Assembly: GCA_046347625.1 (NCBI GenBank)
Contig: JAXMFU010000005.1
Location: forward strand, 558,001 to 622,000
Origin: CAIMUS01 sp046347625
GTDB lineage: Bacteria; Pseudomonadota; Gammaproteobacteria; Competibacterales; Competibacteraceae
Length of the DNA stretch: 64,000 bases
Reading direction: 5' to 3'
Shown here: positions 35,308 through 43,229 of the stretch, piece by piece
How positions within the stretch are numbered: the stretch's first letter is position 1
How the letters are laid out: each line of letters starts with the position of its first letter
Notes under the pieces: generated by a model
Databases searched by the model: none
Told to the model about the DNA's origin: nothing
The model's input: only the letters and a program-made list of their open reading frames with translations
Made by a program: the position numbers and the translations under genes

Positions 35308-35490
35308 TGTAGGCTCGGGTGATCTATCCCCAGGAAAATGGCGGCAAGGTGGGTAAGCGTCATCCCCTTTCCGGCCATCCTGTCACGGCGTCTAACAGGA
35401 CCCTACGATAAGAGTTTAAGCTTACCGGTAAATGGCTTTTCTGGTAAACCCGTGCGGCTTTATCGGTTCATCCGGAAGTAGGACGAGGAC

Positions 35491-35892
35491 TTAATCGGTG
35501 ATGTCAATCGTAAGATCGCTCTTGCCGGCAGGGTCGATGCTCTGAAAATTTTTCATCTTACCTCGATCGCATTTCTGGGGATTGTAAAGTACAAAGTTAT
35601 CGGGCAGGGTACAGAACGGGTAGTCGCCATGCCATTTGCCGCCGTCACCCTGGGCATAGAAATAATAACGTCCGTTATGGAGGTTGCCCGTGATAGGACG
35701 AACACATTCTCCCTGCGACGCTTCCCACCAACCTTCCGCGATCCAGCCACCTTTACCGTCATCATACACCACAGCGATATCGACGGTTCTATGGGTGGAA
35801 TAGTTACAGAACTCCAGGTAGGCAAGCGCGGCTTTCGGTGGCGCGAAAAGTGTGAGTAAGCTGCTAACCGCAACTATTTTGCTAAAGTTCAT
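35491..35892 (-). CDS. Secreted DUF1036-type protein
   Basis: 133 aa. Signal peptide at residues 1-24 with cleavage after ALA, then a small Cys-containing beta domain: LEFCNYSTHRTVDIAVVY, GGWIAEGWWEASQGEC and RYYFYAQGDGG. The W-x-x-x-G-W-W-x-I/A-x-x-G-x-C pattern is typical of the DUF1036 family of periplasmic or secreted proteins of unknown function. Four cysteines could form two disulfides. No operon partner; the adjoining nucleotidyltransferase gene is 183 bases downstream on the same strand. Confidence 0.72.
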   Translation of the reverse strand: MNFSKIVAVSSLLTLFAPPKAALAYLEFCNYSTHRTVDIAVVYDDGKGGWIAEGWWEASQGECVRPITGNLHNGRYYFYAQGDGGKWHGDYPFCTLPDNFVLYNPQKCDRGKMKNFQSIDPAGKSDLTIDITD

Positions 35893-36164
35893 AGGCCGAT
35901 CTCTGAGCTCATATCAGCCGACCGCAGCAACCGCCGGCGAGTTGGATCGAGCGATGAACCGATGAAACAAGACGGCTATTCCTTTCCATCTTTACCTTCC
36001 TATAGTCAGATCAGCTTAACAACTAAAAAATATAAACCATTATATGACAAGTAGTAGCCGCCTCCCATGGAGAAATCTTTAAAATTATAAGGTTAAGCTT
36101 GATCACCCGGGAGCGCTCGGTTTCCCAGGCGGGCGGCGGCTCGGAGAGCCGCCGTGCAGCAGTA

Positions 36165-36602
36165 TCAAAAATCCGCGGCTAGCGGTTCCTGTCCCCATTC
36201 CAGCCAGTAGGAGGCGAATTCGGGCACGAACAGGGCGCGGAGCACGTCGGCTCTGGAGATGATGCCCACCAATCGGCCTTGCTCGGTGATTGGAAGGCGG
36301 CGAACTTTCTTCTCCTTCATCAGGGTCATCAATTCGCTGACAGGTGTCTCGATATCGGCGGTGAATACCGCTGTTGTCATCACCATTTCAACGGGCGTTT
36401 TGGCGAGATCCTTGCCTTCCCCCACAGCCTTGAGAAGATCGAACTCGGTGATCATCCCGATGACCTGCCCCGATGCATCGGTTACCGGCATGCCACTGTA
36501 GGGGCCGGCTAATAATTGCTGTCCGATCTGTCGGATGGAAGCTTTGGGTTCGGCGTGGGTAACCGGATGGGTCATCAGTTGTACAGCTTTCAGGTTGTTC
36601 AC
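36165..36602 (-). CDS. CBS-domain pair protein
   Basis: 145 aa from GTG 36602, chosen because a strong ribosome binding site (GAGGAG) lies at the correct distance; the frame is open 55 codons further upstream but that part looks non-coding. Two CBS domains: VQLMTHPVTHAEPKASIRQI to MITEFDLLKAV, and VEMVMTTAVFTADIETPVSE to IISRADVLRALF. Such stand-alone Bateman modules bind adenine nucleotides and sense energy state. Partner unknown; monocistronic. Confidence 0.85.
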   Translation of the reverse strand: MNNLKAVQLMTHPVTHAEPKASIRQIGQQLLAGPYSGMPVTDASGQVIGMITEFDLLKAVGEGKDLAKTPVEMVMTTAVFTADIETPVSELMTLMKEKKVRRLPITEQGRLVGIISRADVLRALFVPEFASYWLEWGQEPLAADF

Positions 36603-37276
36603 AGCGGTATCTCCTCGGTTGACAGAATCATCGATTGATTCGATTCCAGGCACTTTCACATAACCACAGGTCCAAGGACTCGCGCCGGTAGCGGTACTGT
36701 GCCCCGACCGAAGTACTGCTATGGTTGCTCGGACTGCTAGCGTGGAGCACGCCCCAGGGCGAAGCAATAGCCATGAATTTTAGATCATTTTACCGCACTT
36801 CAACCGGACTATGGCATCACCTCAGGGCAATTGCGCTATCTTAATGCATGATCTTGATGCTGTCTGTCATGAGGATCGTTTCCTACCTGATTTTTCGGTA
36901 GGATGAGCAAAGCGGAGCGTGCCCATCGGCTCTTGGTTCTAACGGCAGCGGATTGATGGGCATGCAGAGTCGTGTTCCAGATTGGGCTTAACCTTATACT
37001 ACTGTTCGGCCGGAACCGGTCGCACAGTCATCTAACCTCCCGGAGACAATAGACTTGTTCCCGAATAGTGAATTTTAAGTTTTTGAATCTATTGAGTAAA
37101 TTTATAGTATCCACTTGAAGTAGGACATTTTTGAAGTCTGTATGCTCAGTACACTGTCCCGCCTTAAGTGGGTGGCCAGGTTAAATTTAACTTACTGATA
37201 ATAAAGGATAAATTTTAACAAATCCAATGTAACTATCTGAATTTTAAAGCATAATTATTTCGGAACAAGTCTAATA
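36603..37276. other. 674-bp intergenic region
   Basis: No credible gene. It holds the upstream region of the CBS gene, a stretch with GGGCATG-type repeat fragments near 36920-36970, and an inverted-repeat-bounded element at 37051-37272 that ends directly before the nitronate monooxygenase-like start codon. Confidence 0.5.
37051..37272. mobile_element. Small inverted-repeat-bounded element (MITE-like)
   Basis: The left end AGACTTGTTCCCGAA (37051-37065) and right end TTCGGAACAAGTCT (37259-37272) are inverted copies with one base gap. The AT-rich motif AATTTTAA follows each end inwards in opposite orientation. The 222-base interior has no open frame of note. Flanks share AAT on both sides, too short to claim a target duplication. 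Confidence 0.45.
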
Positions 37277-38308
37277 ATGAGAACCCCACTGACCGATCTA
37301 TTGGGGATTCAGTACCCGATCCTGTTGCCCGGCATGAGTTGGATTTCCACTCCGCCGTTAGTGGCGGCGGTCTCTCAGGCCGGGGGATTGGGTATTCTGG
37401 CGACCGGACCGTTAACCCCGGCGCAAACCCGTGCGGCCATTGCCGAGATTCGGTCTCTTACGGCTAAACCGTTTGGCATCGGCTGCACGCTGCTGATGCC
37501 GGGCGCGCGGGAGAATGCCGAGGTGGCGCTCGAAGAGCAGGTGCCGGTCATCAATTTCTCGCTCGGTAAAGGGGAGTGGTTGATCCCGCGCTGCCATGCT
37601 TACGGCGGCAAGGTGATCGCCACGGTTACTACCATACGGCATGCTCGCTCGGCTCAGCGCAGCGGCGCCGATGCCCTGCTGGTCACTGGGCATGAGGCCG
37701 CCGCGCATGGCGGCGAGGTGACCTCGCTGGTGTTGGTGCCGACCATTGCCGACGCTGTCGAGGTACCGATCATTGCCGGCGGCGGCTTTGCCGATGGTCG
37801 GGGCCTGCTGGCGGCTTTGGCGTTGGGCGCAGCCGGGGTGGCAATGGGGTCACGCTTGGCCACCACTCAGGAAAGTCCACTGCATCCGACTGTCAAGCAG
37901 GCCATTCTCGAAAAGAGCACCGATGACACCGTATATTCGCCTCATTTTGACGGCCTGCCGGCGCGGTATATGAAAACCCCGACGGCGTGGCGGCTGACCC
38001 GCAAACCGATGAGCTTCTGGCGCTCGGCATTACAGGCCACACAAGCGGCCCGGCTGGTGGAGCAACCGGTAAGCAAAATCCTGCTGGGACTGCTGACCCG
38101 GATCGAGCAGGTCAAATTGCTGACCTACTTCGGCGCCGCCGTGCCGCGGTTACGGGCGGCTACCGAAGCGGGAGACCTGGAGTATGGCATGCAGTTTATC
38201 GGCCAGGTCCAGGGACTGATCCAGGATGTGCCCACGGTTCAGGAGGTGTTCGAGCGCATCCTGATCGAAATCCGCCAGGCGCACCAGCGCACGGGTGAAT
38301 CTCTGTAG
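37277..38308 (+). CDS. Nitronate monooxygenase-like flavoprotein (NPD family)
   Basis: 343 aa TIM-barrel FMN enzyme. The N-terminal signature TPLTDLLGIQYPILLPGMSW, the catalytic-His region VTGHEAAAHGGEV (about residues 136-148) and the phosphate-binding IIAGGGFADGRGL and GAAGVAMGSRL motifs are those of nitronate monooxygenases / 2-nitropropane dioxygenases. It oxidises alkyl nitronates or is a related enoyl-type oxidoreductase; substrates vary in the family. The gene is convergent with the DapA-like gene, separated by 25 bases. Confidence 0.85.
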   Translation: MRTPLTDLLGIQYPILLPGMSWISTPPLVAAVSQAGGLGILATGPLTPAQTRAAIAEIRSLTAKPFGIGCTLLMPGARENAEVALEEQVPVINFSLGKGEWLIPRCHAYGGKVIATVTTIRHARSAQRSGADALLVTGHEAAAHGGEVTSLVLVPTIADAVEVPIIAGGGFADGRGLLAALALGAAGVAMGSRLATTQESPLHPTVKQAILEKSTDDTVYSPHFDGLPARYMKTPTAWRLTRKPMSFWRSALQATQAARLVEQPVSKILLGLLTRIEQVKLLTYFGAAVPRLRAATEAGDLEYGMQFIGQVQGLIQDVPTVQEVFERILIEIRQAHQRTGESL

Positions 38309-38333
38309 GAAAGCGTAGAGCGCTCGAAAGACC

Positions 38334-39404
38334 TCAAGCGGTCACTGTCGCCGCCAGATAGCCTGCTTCGGGAAGTAAACCGGCCTCTCCCAGAATTCCG
38401 GCCACACGCGCCACCGCCTCTTCCGGCAACCGCGCGCCCGACACCAGCAAAGGCAAGGGATACTGCCGCCATGCCTGGCCATAAGCCAGCAGATGATCAA
38501 TCGCGCGGTTGGTATTACTGAACGGATTGCCGCTGGTCGTTTCCTGTACGGCGCTGAACAGCGTGTGCACCAGTGCCGTCAGCGAGGCTGAAACCGCCAG
38601 GGCTTCCTCCCGGCGTCCCGCCTGAACATGCTCGATCAGGGTTCGCAACTGCGGTCCCAGGGTGTTACCGGTGCTCAGCAAGAAGCCATCGTAGCCACCA
38701 CCAAAGGACTTCAGCATGGAAGCATAGTCGCCTTCCGCGCCGCGTAACAGGCCCACATCCGGCAGACCGTGCTGAGCAATAATATCGCTACCGCTGGAAT
38801 CCTTGAACAGAATGATCTCCGCTCGCTCCGCGACCAGGTGACTCAGTGTCTCCGGCGCGATGCTGTTACCGGTAATCTGGGGCAACTGATAGACCACTAC
38901 GGGCATCCGCGCGGCGTCGCATACCCGCATATAATGCGCCCGGATATCGGCCTGGGTGATAGTGGTACCGACCGGTGGGCACACCGTAATCCCCACCAGG
39001 CCATGAGCGGCCACGGCGGGAAGCGTCTCTTCCAGAGGAGTCATCACCGTCAGCCCCAGTAATTGCCGCAGCCGGTCGATTCTGGCAATGACTTCGGCGG
39101 TCGTCGGCCGCAGTACCCCGATCAACGTACGGGCCTGCCACTGCCGGAAACCTCGGCTCTGACTGAGTTGCAATAACGTATCGAATTGCGCCTCCGACAG
39201 GTCCCAGCCATCGCCGGTGGTACCGGCCAGCATCCACAACCCGATAGAGCGGCGCACTTGGGCCGCATGGCGTTGCATTCGTGCTGTATCGATGACCAGG
39301 CGATTGCGCTCTTGCCGATAATGGGTCAGCAGGGGAACCCACAGGGGAAATTCAGTCGCCGGCAGAACCGGCTGTAGGATCGTGGCACGCGTCAGGGTAG
39401 GCAT
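38334..39404 (-). CDS. DapA/NanA-family (dihydrodipicolinate synthase-like) aldolase
   Basis: 356 aa, longer than DapA (about 292). TIM-barrel class I aldolase with LAGTTGDGWDLSEAQ in place of the usual GTTGE loop, Tyr in VVVYQLPQITGNS and the Schiff-base Lys in IILFKDSSGSD. C-terminal extension helices are present. True DapA is usually genome-located with lysine genes; here context gives no lysine link, so the substrate (a 2-keto-3-deoxy sugar acid, for example) is unknown. Confidence 0.78.
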   Translation of the reverse strand: MPTLTRATILQPVLPATEFPLWVPLLTHYRQERNRLVIDTARMQRHAAQVRRSIGLWMLAGTTGDGWDLSEAQFDTLLQLSQSRGFRQWQARTLIGVLRPTTAEVIARIDRLRQLLGLTVMTPLEETLPAVAAHGLVGITVCPPVGTTITQADIRAHYMRVCDAARMPVVVYQLPQITGNSIAPETLSHLVAERAEIILFKDSSGSDIIAQHGLPDVGLLRGAEGDYASMLKSFGGGYDGFLLSTGNTLGPQLRTLIEHVQAGRREEALAVSASLTALVHTLFSAVQETTSGNPFSNTNRAIDHLLAYGQAWRQYPLPLLVSGARLPEEAVARVAGILGEAGLLPEAGYLAATVTA

Positions 39405-39532
39405 GGCGACAGGACTCCTTTACCAGGTAGACAAAGCACTTCACCGAGACATGGCATACCAGGAGACAGACCCCGGACAGGGCCGGCGAGTTCGCCTATC
39501 TCGAGCGTGCCCGTGCAGGTAATTTTCTCCAT

Positions 39533-39560
39533 AAAAAAAGCCGAGGCGAGGAACCCCGGC
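39533..39560 (-). terminator. Intrinsic terminator upstream of the DapA-like gene
   Basis: Minus-strand hairpin GCCGGGG / CCTCGGC (7 bp with one G-U) with a 7-nt loop, followed by seven T residues. It lies about 130 bases before the DapA-like start and 395 bases after tRNA-Pro, so it may end the ispB-tRNA transcript or act as an attenuator in the leader of the DapA-like gene. Confidence 0.65.
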
Positions 39561-39650
39561 GGACAAACCACCTTAATGGAGAGCGGATGGATGAGACCAC
39601 CCCATGGGGAAGTGGGATGGTGAAAGGTTCCACTACGCCTTTTCAGTAAA

Positions 39651-39680
39651 CCGTAGGGTGGGCATGGCCCACCTTCTGTA
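39651..39680. repeat. GTAGGGTGGGC-type palindromic repeat
   Basis: CCGTAGGGTGGGCATGGCCCACCTTCTGTAG-type unit in which GTGGGC and GCCCAC pair around ATG. The same family is found three times at 43070-43187 and in degenerate form near 3240. Confidence 0.65.
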
Positions 39681-39954
39681 GCTAGGTTCTGTTTACGGCG
39701 CTGGAGAGTGGGTTGGTTCAGCGCACCGGCAATCCGGCATCGGCGAGCGGATTGTCGTTTTGATCAGGCGGGCGTTGAGAGGAGTTGAATAGCCTTAGCG
39801 TCGGGGACGCATAAGCCTATATGCGCACCCGGCGCCCGACAGCGTGAGGGCGACGATAGACCGGCTGGAAACCTAAGGTGTCACGATCCAGTCACACCAG
39901 CCTTACGCCTGCCTGGAAGTGGTCTGGACAAGGGACTGATCGTAAAGGCTAAAG

Positions 39955-40031
39955 TGGTCGGGGTGACACGATTTGAACGTGCGACTCCTGCCTCCCGAAG
40001 GCAGTGCTCTACCAGGCTGAGCTACACCCCG
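39955..40031 (-). tRNA. tRNA-Pro (CGG)
   Basis: 77 nt with encoded CCA. Acceptor stem CGGGGTG pairs with CACCCCG, discriminator A. D-arm TAGCTCAGCCTGGTAGAGCA, anticodon arm CTGCC-TTCGGGA-GGCAG with anticodon CGG and G37, and T-arm with GTTCAAATC. It begins 14 bases after the ispB stop codon, so it is probably transcribed with ispB or from a promoter inside it. Confidence 0.95.
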
Positions 40032-40045
40032 TATAAGAAGGTCTT

Positions 40046-41038
40046 TCAATAACTTCGGTTTACCGAAAATTCGGCCAGACCGATAAGCGCGTCCTTGTAA
40101 GCCGAGGCCGGCAGCAAATCCAGGGTTTCAATGGCCAGCGCCGCTTCCCGCTTGGCAAGGTTGGCAGTATAAGCAAGTGCGCCGGTGGATTCAATGGTCT
40201 TGGTGACAAGGTCGATGCTTTCCCGGCCACCCCGCGCGATAACTTCCCGGATAACCGCCACCTCTTCGGTATTCCCATGGCGAATTGCGTAGATCAGTGG
40301 CAGCGTCGGTTTGCCTTCGGCCAGATCGTCGCCGATATTCTTGCCCAGTTCCTCATTGGAAGCGCTGTAATCGAGCATATCATCGATCAACTGGAAGGCG
40401 ATTCCCAGGTGCCGGCCATAGCCGGCCAGTGTCCGTTCCTCCGGCTCCGGCCTGCCGGCAAGCACGGCGCCCAATTGCGCAGCCGCCTCGAACAGCTTGG
40501 CGGTTTTGCAATAAATCACATCCATATAACGCTCTTCGGTGGTGTCGGGGTCATGACAGTTCAGCAACTGCATGACCTCCCCCTCGGCGATGGTATTGGT
40601 GGTATCGGCCAGGATTTTCATGACCCGCATGCTGTCGATGTCCACCATCATCTGGAAAGCACGGGAGTAAAGGAAATCACCTACCAGGACGCTCGCCTCG
40701 TTGCCCCAGATGACATGGGCCGTCTGTCGGCCGCGCCGTAGCTCGGAATCGTCGACGACATCGTCATGCAACAGGGTGGCGGTATGAATAAATTCAATGA
40801 TGGCCGCCGCATCGATGTGCTTACCGCCCCGATACTCGCAGGCCTGCGCCGCCAGTACGACCAGCGCCGGCCGTAGCCGCTTGCCGCCACTGTTGATGAT
40901 GTAGGCGGCGAGCTGATTGATCAGCGCCACATGAGAGTGCAATTGCTGGCGGATCGTATGATCCACCGCGCGCATATCCTCCGTAATCAAAGTGCGGATG
41001 TGATGTATATCCATCGTTTCCTGAAGCGTTTTCATCAT
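40046..41038 (-). CDS. ispB: Octaprenyl diphosphate synthase
   Basis: 330 aa trans-polyprenyl synthase that makes the C40 side chain of quinones. First Asp-rich motif LLHDDVVDDSELRRG (about residues 90-104) and second motif LIDDMLDYSA (about 217-226). It may really start at the internal ATG eight codons in (MDIHHIRTLI). The gene is divergent from rplU-rpmA, a conserved proteobacterial arrangement, and is followed by tRNA-Pro. Confidence 0.95.
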   Translation of the reverse strand: MMKTLQETMDIHHIRTLITEDMRAVDHTIRQQLHSHVALINQLAAYIINSGGKRLRPALVVLAAQACEYRGGKHIDAAAIIEFIHTATLLHDDVVDDSELRRGRQTAHVIWGNEASVLVGDFLYSRAFQMMVDIDSMRVMKILADTTNTIAEGEVMQLLNCHDPDTTEERYMDVIYCKTAKLFEAAAQLGAVLAGRPEPEERTLAGYGRHLGIAFQLIDDMLDYSASNEELGKNIGDDLAEGKPTLPLIYAIRHGNTEEVAVIREVIARGGRESIDLVTKTIESTGALAYTANLAKREAALAIETLDLLPASAYKDALIGLAEFSVNRSY

Positions 41039-41090
41039 TCTTCTGCGTGCAAAGGTCGGACGGGAAACCTATCGATTGCCATAAAAATCC

Positions 41091-41159
41091 CCCGTAGGTC
41101 GGCTCGCCACCCAGTTGGCCGGTGGCGGCAACGTCACGGGCGCGTCGTAACCCGACAGG
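41091..41159. repeat. Dispersed inverted-repeat element, copy 2
   Basis: It begins CCCGTAGGTCGG and ends GGGCGCGTCGTAACCCGACAGG, matching the reverse complement of the element at 33835-33913 at both ends but not inside. It lies in the ispB/rplU divergent region. Confidence 0.7.
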
Positions 41160-41282
41160 AGGGGCGATTTTCATCCCCGGAGTTGCCTTTTCCACCAGGC
41201 ATGATCAGTTTAGACCAGCCAGGAGACCTACCGTTAGCGGCGGCGGCGCCCGGCGAATCGCTGCTTAATTACTATAATCCAT

Positions 41283-41311
41283 TTGACCCGATCCCGACGA
41301 GTGGCTACAAT
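41283..41311 (+). promoter_or_regulatory. Sigma-70-type promoter of rplU-rpmA
   Basis: TTGACC (-35, 41283-41288), a 17-base spacer, and TACAAT (-10, 41306-41311). The rplU start codon is at 41354. Spacing and hexamers are near consensus. Confidence 0.7.
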
Positions 41312-41353
41312 CAACTCCCTTTGATCGGGACCGAAATACTTGGAGTTTCAGCA

Positions 41354-41680
41354 ATGTACGCTGTCATTAAAAGCGGGGGCAAACAATACCGGGTACAGAC
41401 GGGCAAGACCGTCAAGGTCGAAAAGCTCCCGATAGCCGAAGGCGCCTCCATCGCTATCGAAGAGGTTCTGCTGGTCGCCGATGGCGAGCAGCTTATCGTC
41501 GGCGATCCGTATGTCAAGGGTGTGAAGGTGGAAACCACCGTTAAAAGTCATGGTCGGGCGCCCAAGGTCGAGATCGTCAAGTTCCGGCGGCGCAAGCACT
41601 ATCGCAAACAGATGGGACATCGTCAATCCTATACAGAGTTGCGGATCGACGCCATCAATACCGCCAATCTGACGCAATAG
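41354..41680 (+). CDS. rplU: 50S ribosomal protein L21
   Basis: 108 aa, full length. It starts MYAVIKSGGKQYRVQTGKTV and ends with the conserved KFRRRKHYRKQMGHRQ rRNA-binding segment. The frame is open upstream but the ATG at 41354 matches the family start. It lies 11 bases before rpmA in the usual rplU-rpmA-obgE order. Confidence 0.98.
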   Translation: MYAVIKSGGKQYRVQTGKTVKVEKLPIAEGASIAIEEVLLVADGEQLIVGDPYVKGVKVETTVKSHGRAPKVEIVKFRRRKHYRKQMGHRQSYTELRIDAINTANLTQ

Positions 41681-41691
41681 AGGTTCGCAGT

Positions 41692-41949
41692 ATGGCTCAT
41701 AAGAAAGCAGGCGGCAGCAGCCGCAACGGCCGCGATTCGGAATCCAAACGCCTGGGCGTCAAACTGTTCGGTGGCCACCTGGCCCGTGCCGGTAATATTA
41801 TCGTGCGCCAGCGTGGCACCCGCTTTCATCCCGGCGTCAATGTCGGTTGCGGCAAGGATCATACCCTGTTCGCCAAGGCGGACGGCAAAGTGGTGTTCGA
41901 AACCAAGGGGCCTAAAAGCCGTCAATATGTGAGTATTTACCCCGCATAA
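41692..41949 (+). CDS. rpmA: 50S ribosomal protein L27
   Basis: 85 aa, standard length. MAHKKAGGSSRNGRDSESKR is the conserved N-terminal tail that reaches the peptidyl transferase centre; RQRGTRFHPG follows. A perfect 11-bp hairpin lies 22 bases after the stop. Confidence 0.98.
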   Translation: MAHKKAGGSSRNGRDSESKRLGVKLFGGHLARAGNIIVRQRGTRFHPGVNVGCGKDHTLFAKADGKVVFETKGPKSRQYVSIYPA

Positions 41950-41971
41950 TCATCCAGTCGGCCTGTGCACT

Positions 41972-42001
41972 CACAAGCCCCGTCTGTGTGCGGGGCTTGT
42001 G
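41972..42001 (+). terminator. Hairpin between rpmA and obgE
   Basis: Perfect 11-bp stem CACAAGCCCCG / CGGGGCTTGTG with an 8-nt loop, 18 bases before the obgE start codon. There is no T-run, so it may act as a partial terminator or mRNA processing/stability structure that lowers obgE expression relative to the ribosomal proteins. Confidence 0.6.
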
Positions 42002-42019
42002 CGTTAGAGGCCCGGAGCG

Positions 42020-43057
42020 ATGAAATTTGTCGATGAAGTTGTGATCCGCGTGGAAGCGGGCGATGGCGGTAACGGCTGTGTCAGCTTTCGGCGGGAAAAA
42101 TATATTCCCTTCGGCGGTCCTGACGGCGGTGACGGCGGTGACGGCGGCAGTGTCTATCTGGGCGCCGATCCCGATTTGAATACGCTGGTGGATTACCGCT
42201 TTACCCGGCAATTTCGGGCGGAACGCGGCCACAATGGGATGGGTGCGAACTGTACCGGCAGGAGTGGCGCCGATCTGATGCTTAAAGTACCGTTGGGCAC
42301 GGTGGCCAGCGATGCCGATACCGGGGAAGTGATCGGCGATCTGGTGGAGGCCGGACAGACCCTACTGGTTGCCAAGGGCGGTATCCACGGTCTCGGCAAT
42401 ACCCGCTACAAGAGCAGCACCAACCGGGCGCCGCGCCAGTCCAAGCCGGGCGGTCCCGGCGAGGCCCGCCATCTTCGCCTGGAACTGCGGCTTATTGCCG
42501 ATGTCGGCTTGCTGGGGATGCCGAATGCGGGCAAATCCACTCTGATTCGTACCGTTTCCGCCGCCCGTCCCAAGGTGGCCGATTATCCCTTTACCACGTT
42601 GCACCCGAATTTGGGCGTGGTCCGGGTCGGGCCGTTGCGCAGCTTTGTCATGGCCGATATTCCCGGCCTGATCGAAGGGGCGGCGCAGGGGGCCGGGTTG
42701 GGGATTCAATTTCTCCGGCACTTGGGACGTACCCGCCTACTGCTGCATCTGCTCGATATCAGTCCCTACAGTGACAGCGGCGATCCGGTCCGGGATGCCC
42801 GGGTGATCGTGGCGGAATTGGAACAGTACGATCCCGCACTGGCGCAGCGGGAGCGCTGGCTGGTGTTGAATAAGGTGGATCTGATCCCACCCGAACAGCG
42901 CGAACAGCGAGTAAAAGCGGTACTGGACGCCTTGCATTGGCAGGGGCCGGTATTCTGCATTTCCGCTTTAAGTGGAGAAGGAACCGAACCGTTGATTTAC
43001 GCCGTCATGGATCGTCTCGAAAAACTTGCCGATAACAAAACGGCAAACACTGGGTAG
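42020..43057 (+). CDS. obgE: GTPase ObgE/CgtA
   Basis: 345 aa ribosome-assembly and stress GTPase. The Gly-rich Obg domain (residues 1-158) starts MKFVDEVVIRVEAGDGGNGC, and the G domain has G1 GMPNAGKS (about 167-174), switch FTTLHPNLGV, G3 DIPGLIEGA and G4 NKVD. The C-terminus is short, as in several Gammaproteobacteria. Confidence 0.97.
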   Translation: MKFVDEVVIRVEAGDGGNGCVSFRREKYIPFGGPDGGDGGDGGSVYLGADPDLNTLVDYRFTRQFRAERGHNGMGANCTGRSGADLMLKVPLGTVASDADTGEVIGDLVEAGQTLLVAKGGIHGLGNTRYKSSTNRAPRQSKPGGPGEARHLRLELRLIADVGLLGMPNAGKSTLIRTVSAARPKVADYPFTTLHPNLGVVRVGPLRSFVMADIPGLIEGAAQGAGLGIQFLRHLGRTRLLLHLLDISPYSDSGDPVRDARVIVAELEQYDPALAQRERWLVLNKVDLIPPEQREQRVKAVLDALHWQGPVFCISALSGEGTEPLIYAVMDRLEKLADNKTANTG

Positions 43058-43069
43058 CCGTGTAGCCGT

Positions 43070-43187
43070 GTAGGGTGGGCAGCTTGTCTGCCCACGCTGC
43101 CTGAGTTATAGCAAGCTTTTGTAGGTGGGCATGGTCCACCTTATCCTGCTAAATCTGCTACAGAAGGTGGGCCGTGCCCACCCTACT
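43070..43187. repeat. Cluster of three GTAGGGTGGGC-type palindromes
   Basis: Units at about 43070-43096, 43119-43143 and 43158-43187; the second and third are in opposite orientation (GTAGGTGGGCATGGTCCACC and GGTGGGCCGTGCCCACCCTAC). This REP-like cluster fills the 172-base gap between obgE and proB. Same family as 39651-39680. Confidence 0.7.
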
Positions 43188-43229
43188 GCTGTTACCCTTT
43201 TTCAATTTTCTCAATAACGACGTGACAAG

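Larger units (their letters stand above)
39405..39954. other. 550-bp intergenic region between DapA-like gene and tRNA-Pro
   Basis: No gene is seen. It contains a rho-independent terminator on the minus strand (39533-39560) and a GTAGGGTGGGC-type palindrome (39651-39680). The remainder has no recognisable signal. Confidence 0.5.

Noticed and set aside
36603..36767. 55-codon N-terminal extension of the CBS protein.
   Set aside because: A strong ribosome binding site directly precedes the GTG at 36602, and the extension does not resemble a CBS protein.
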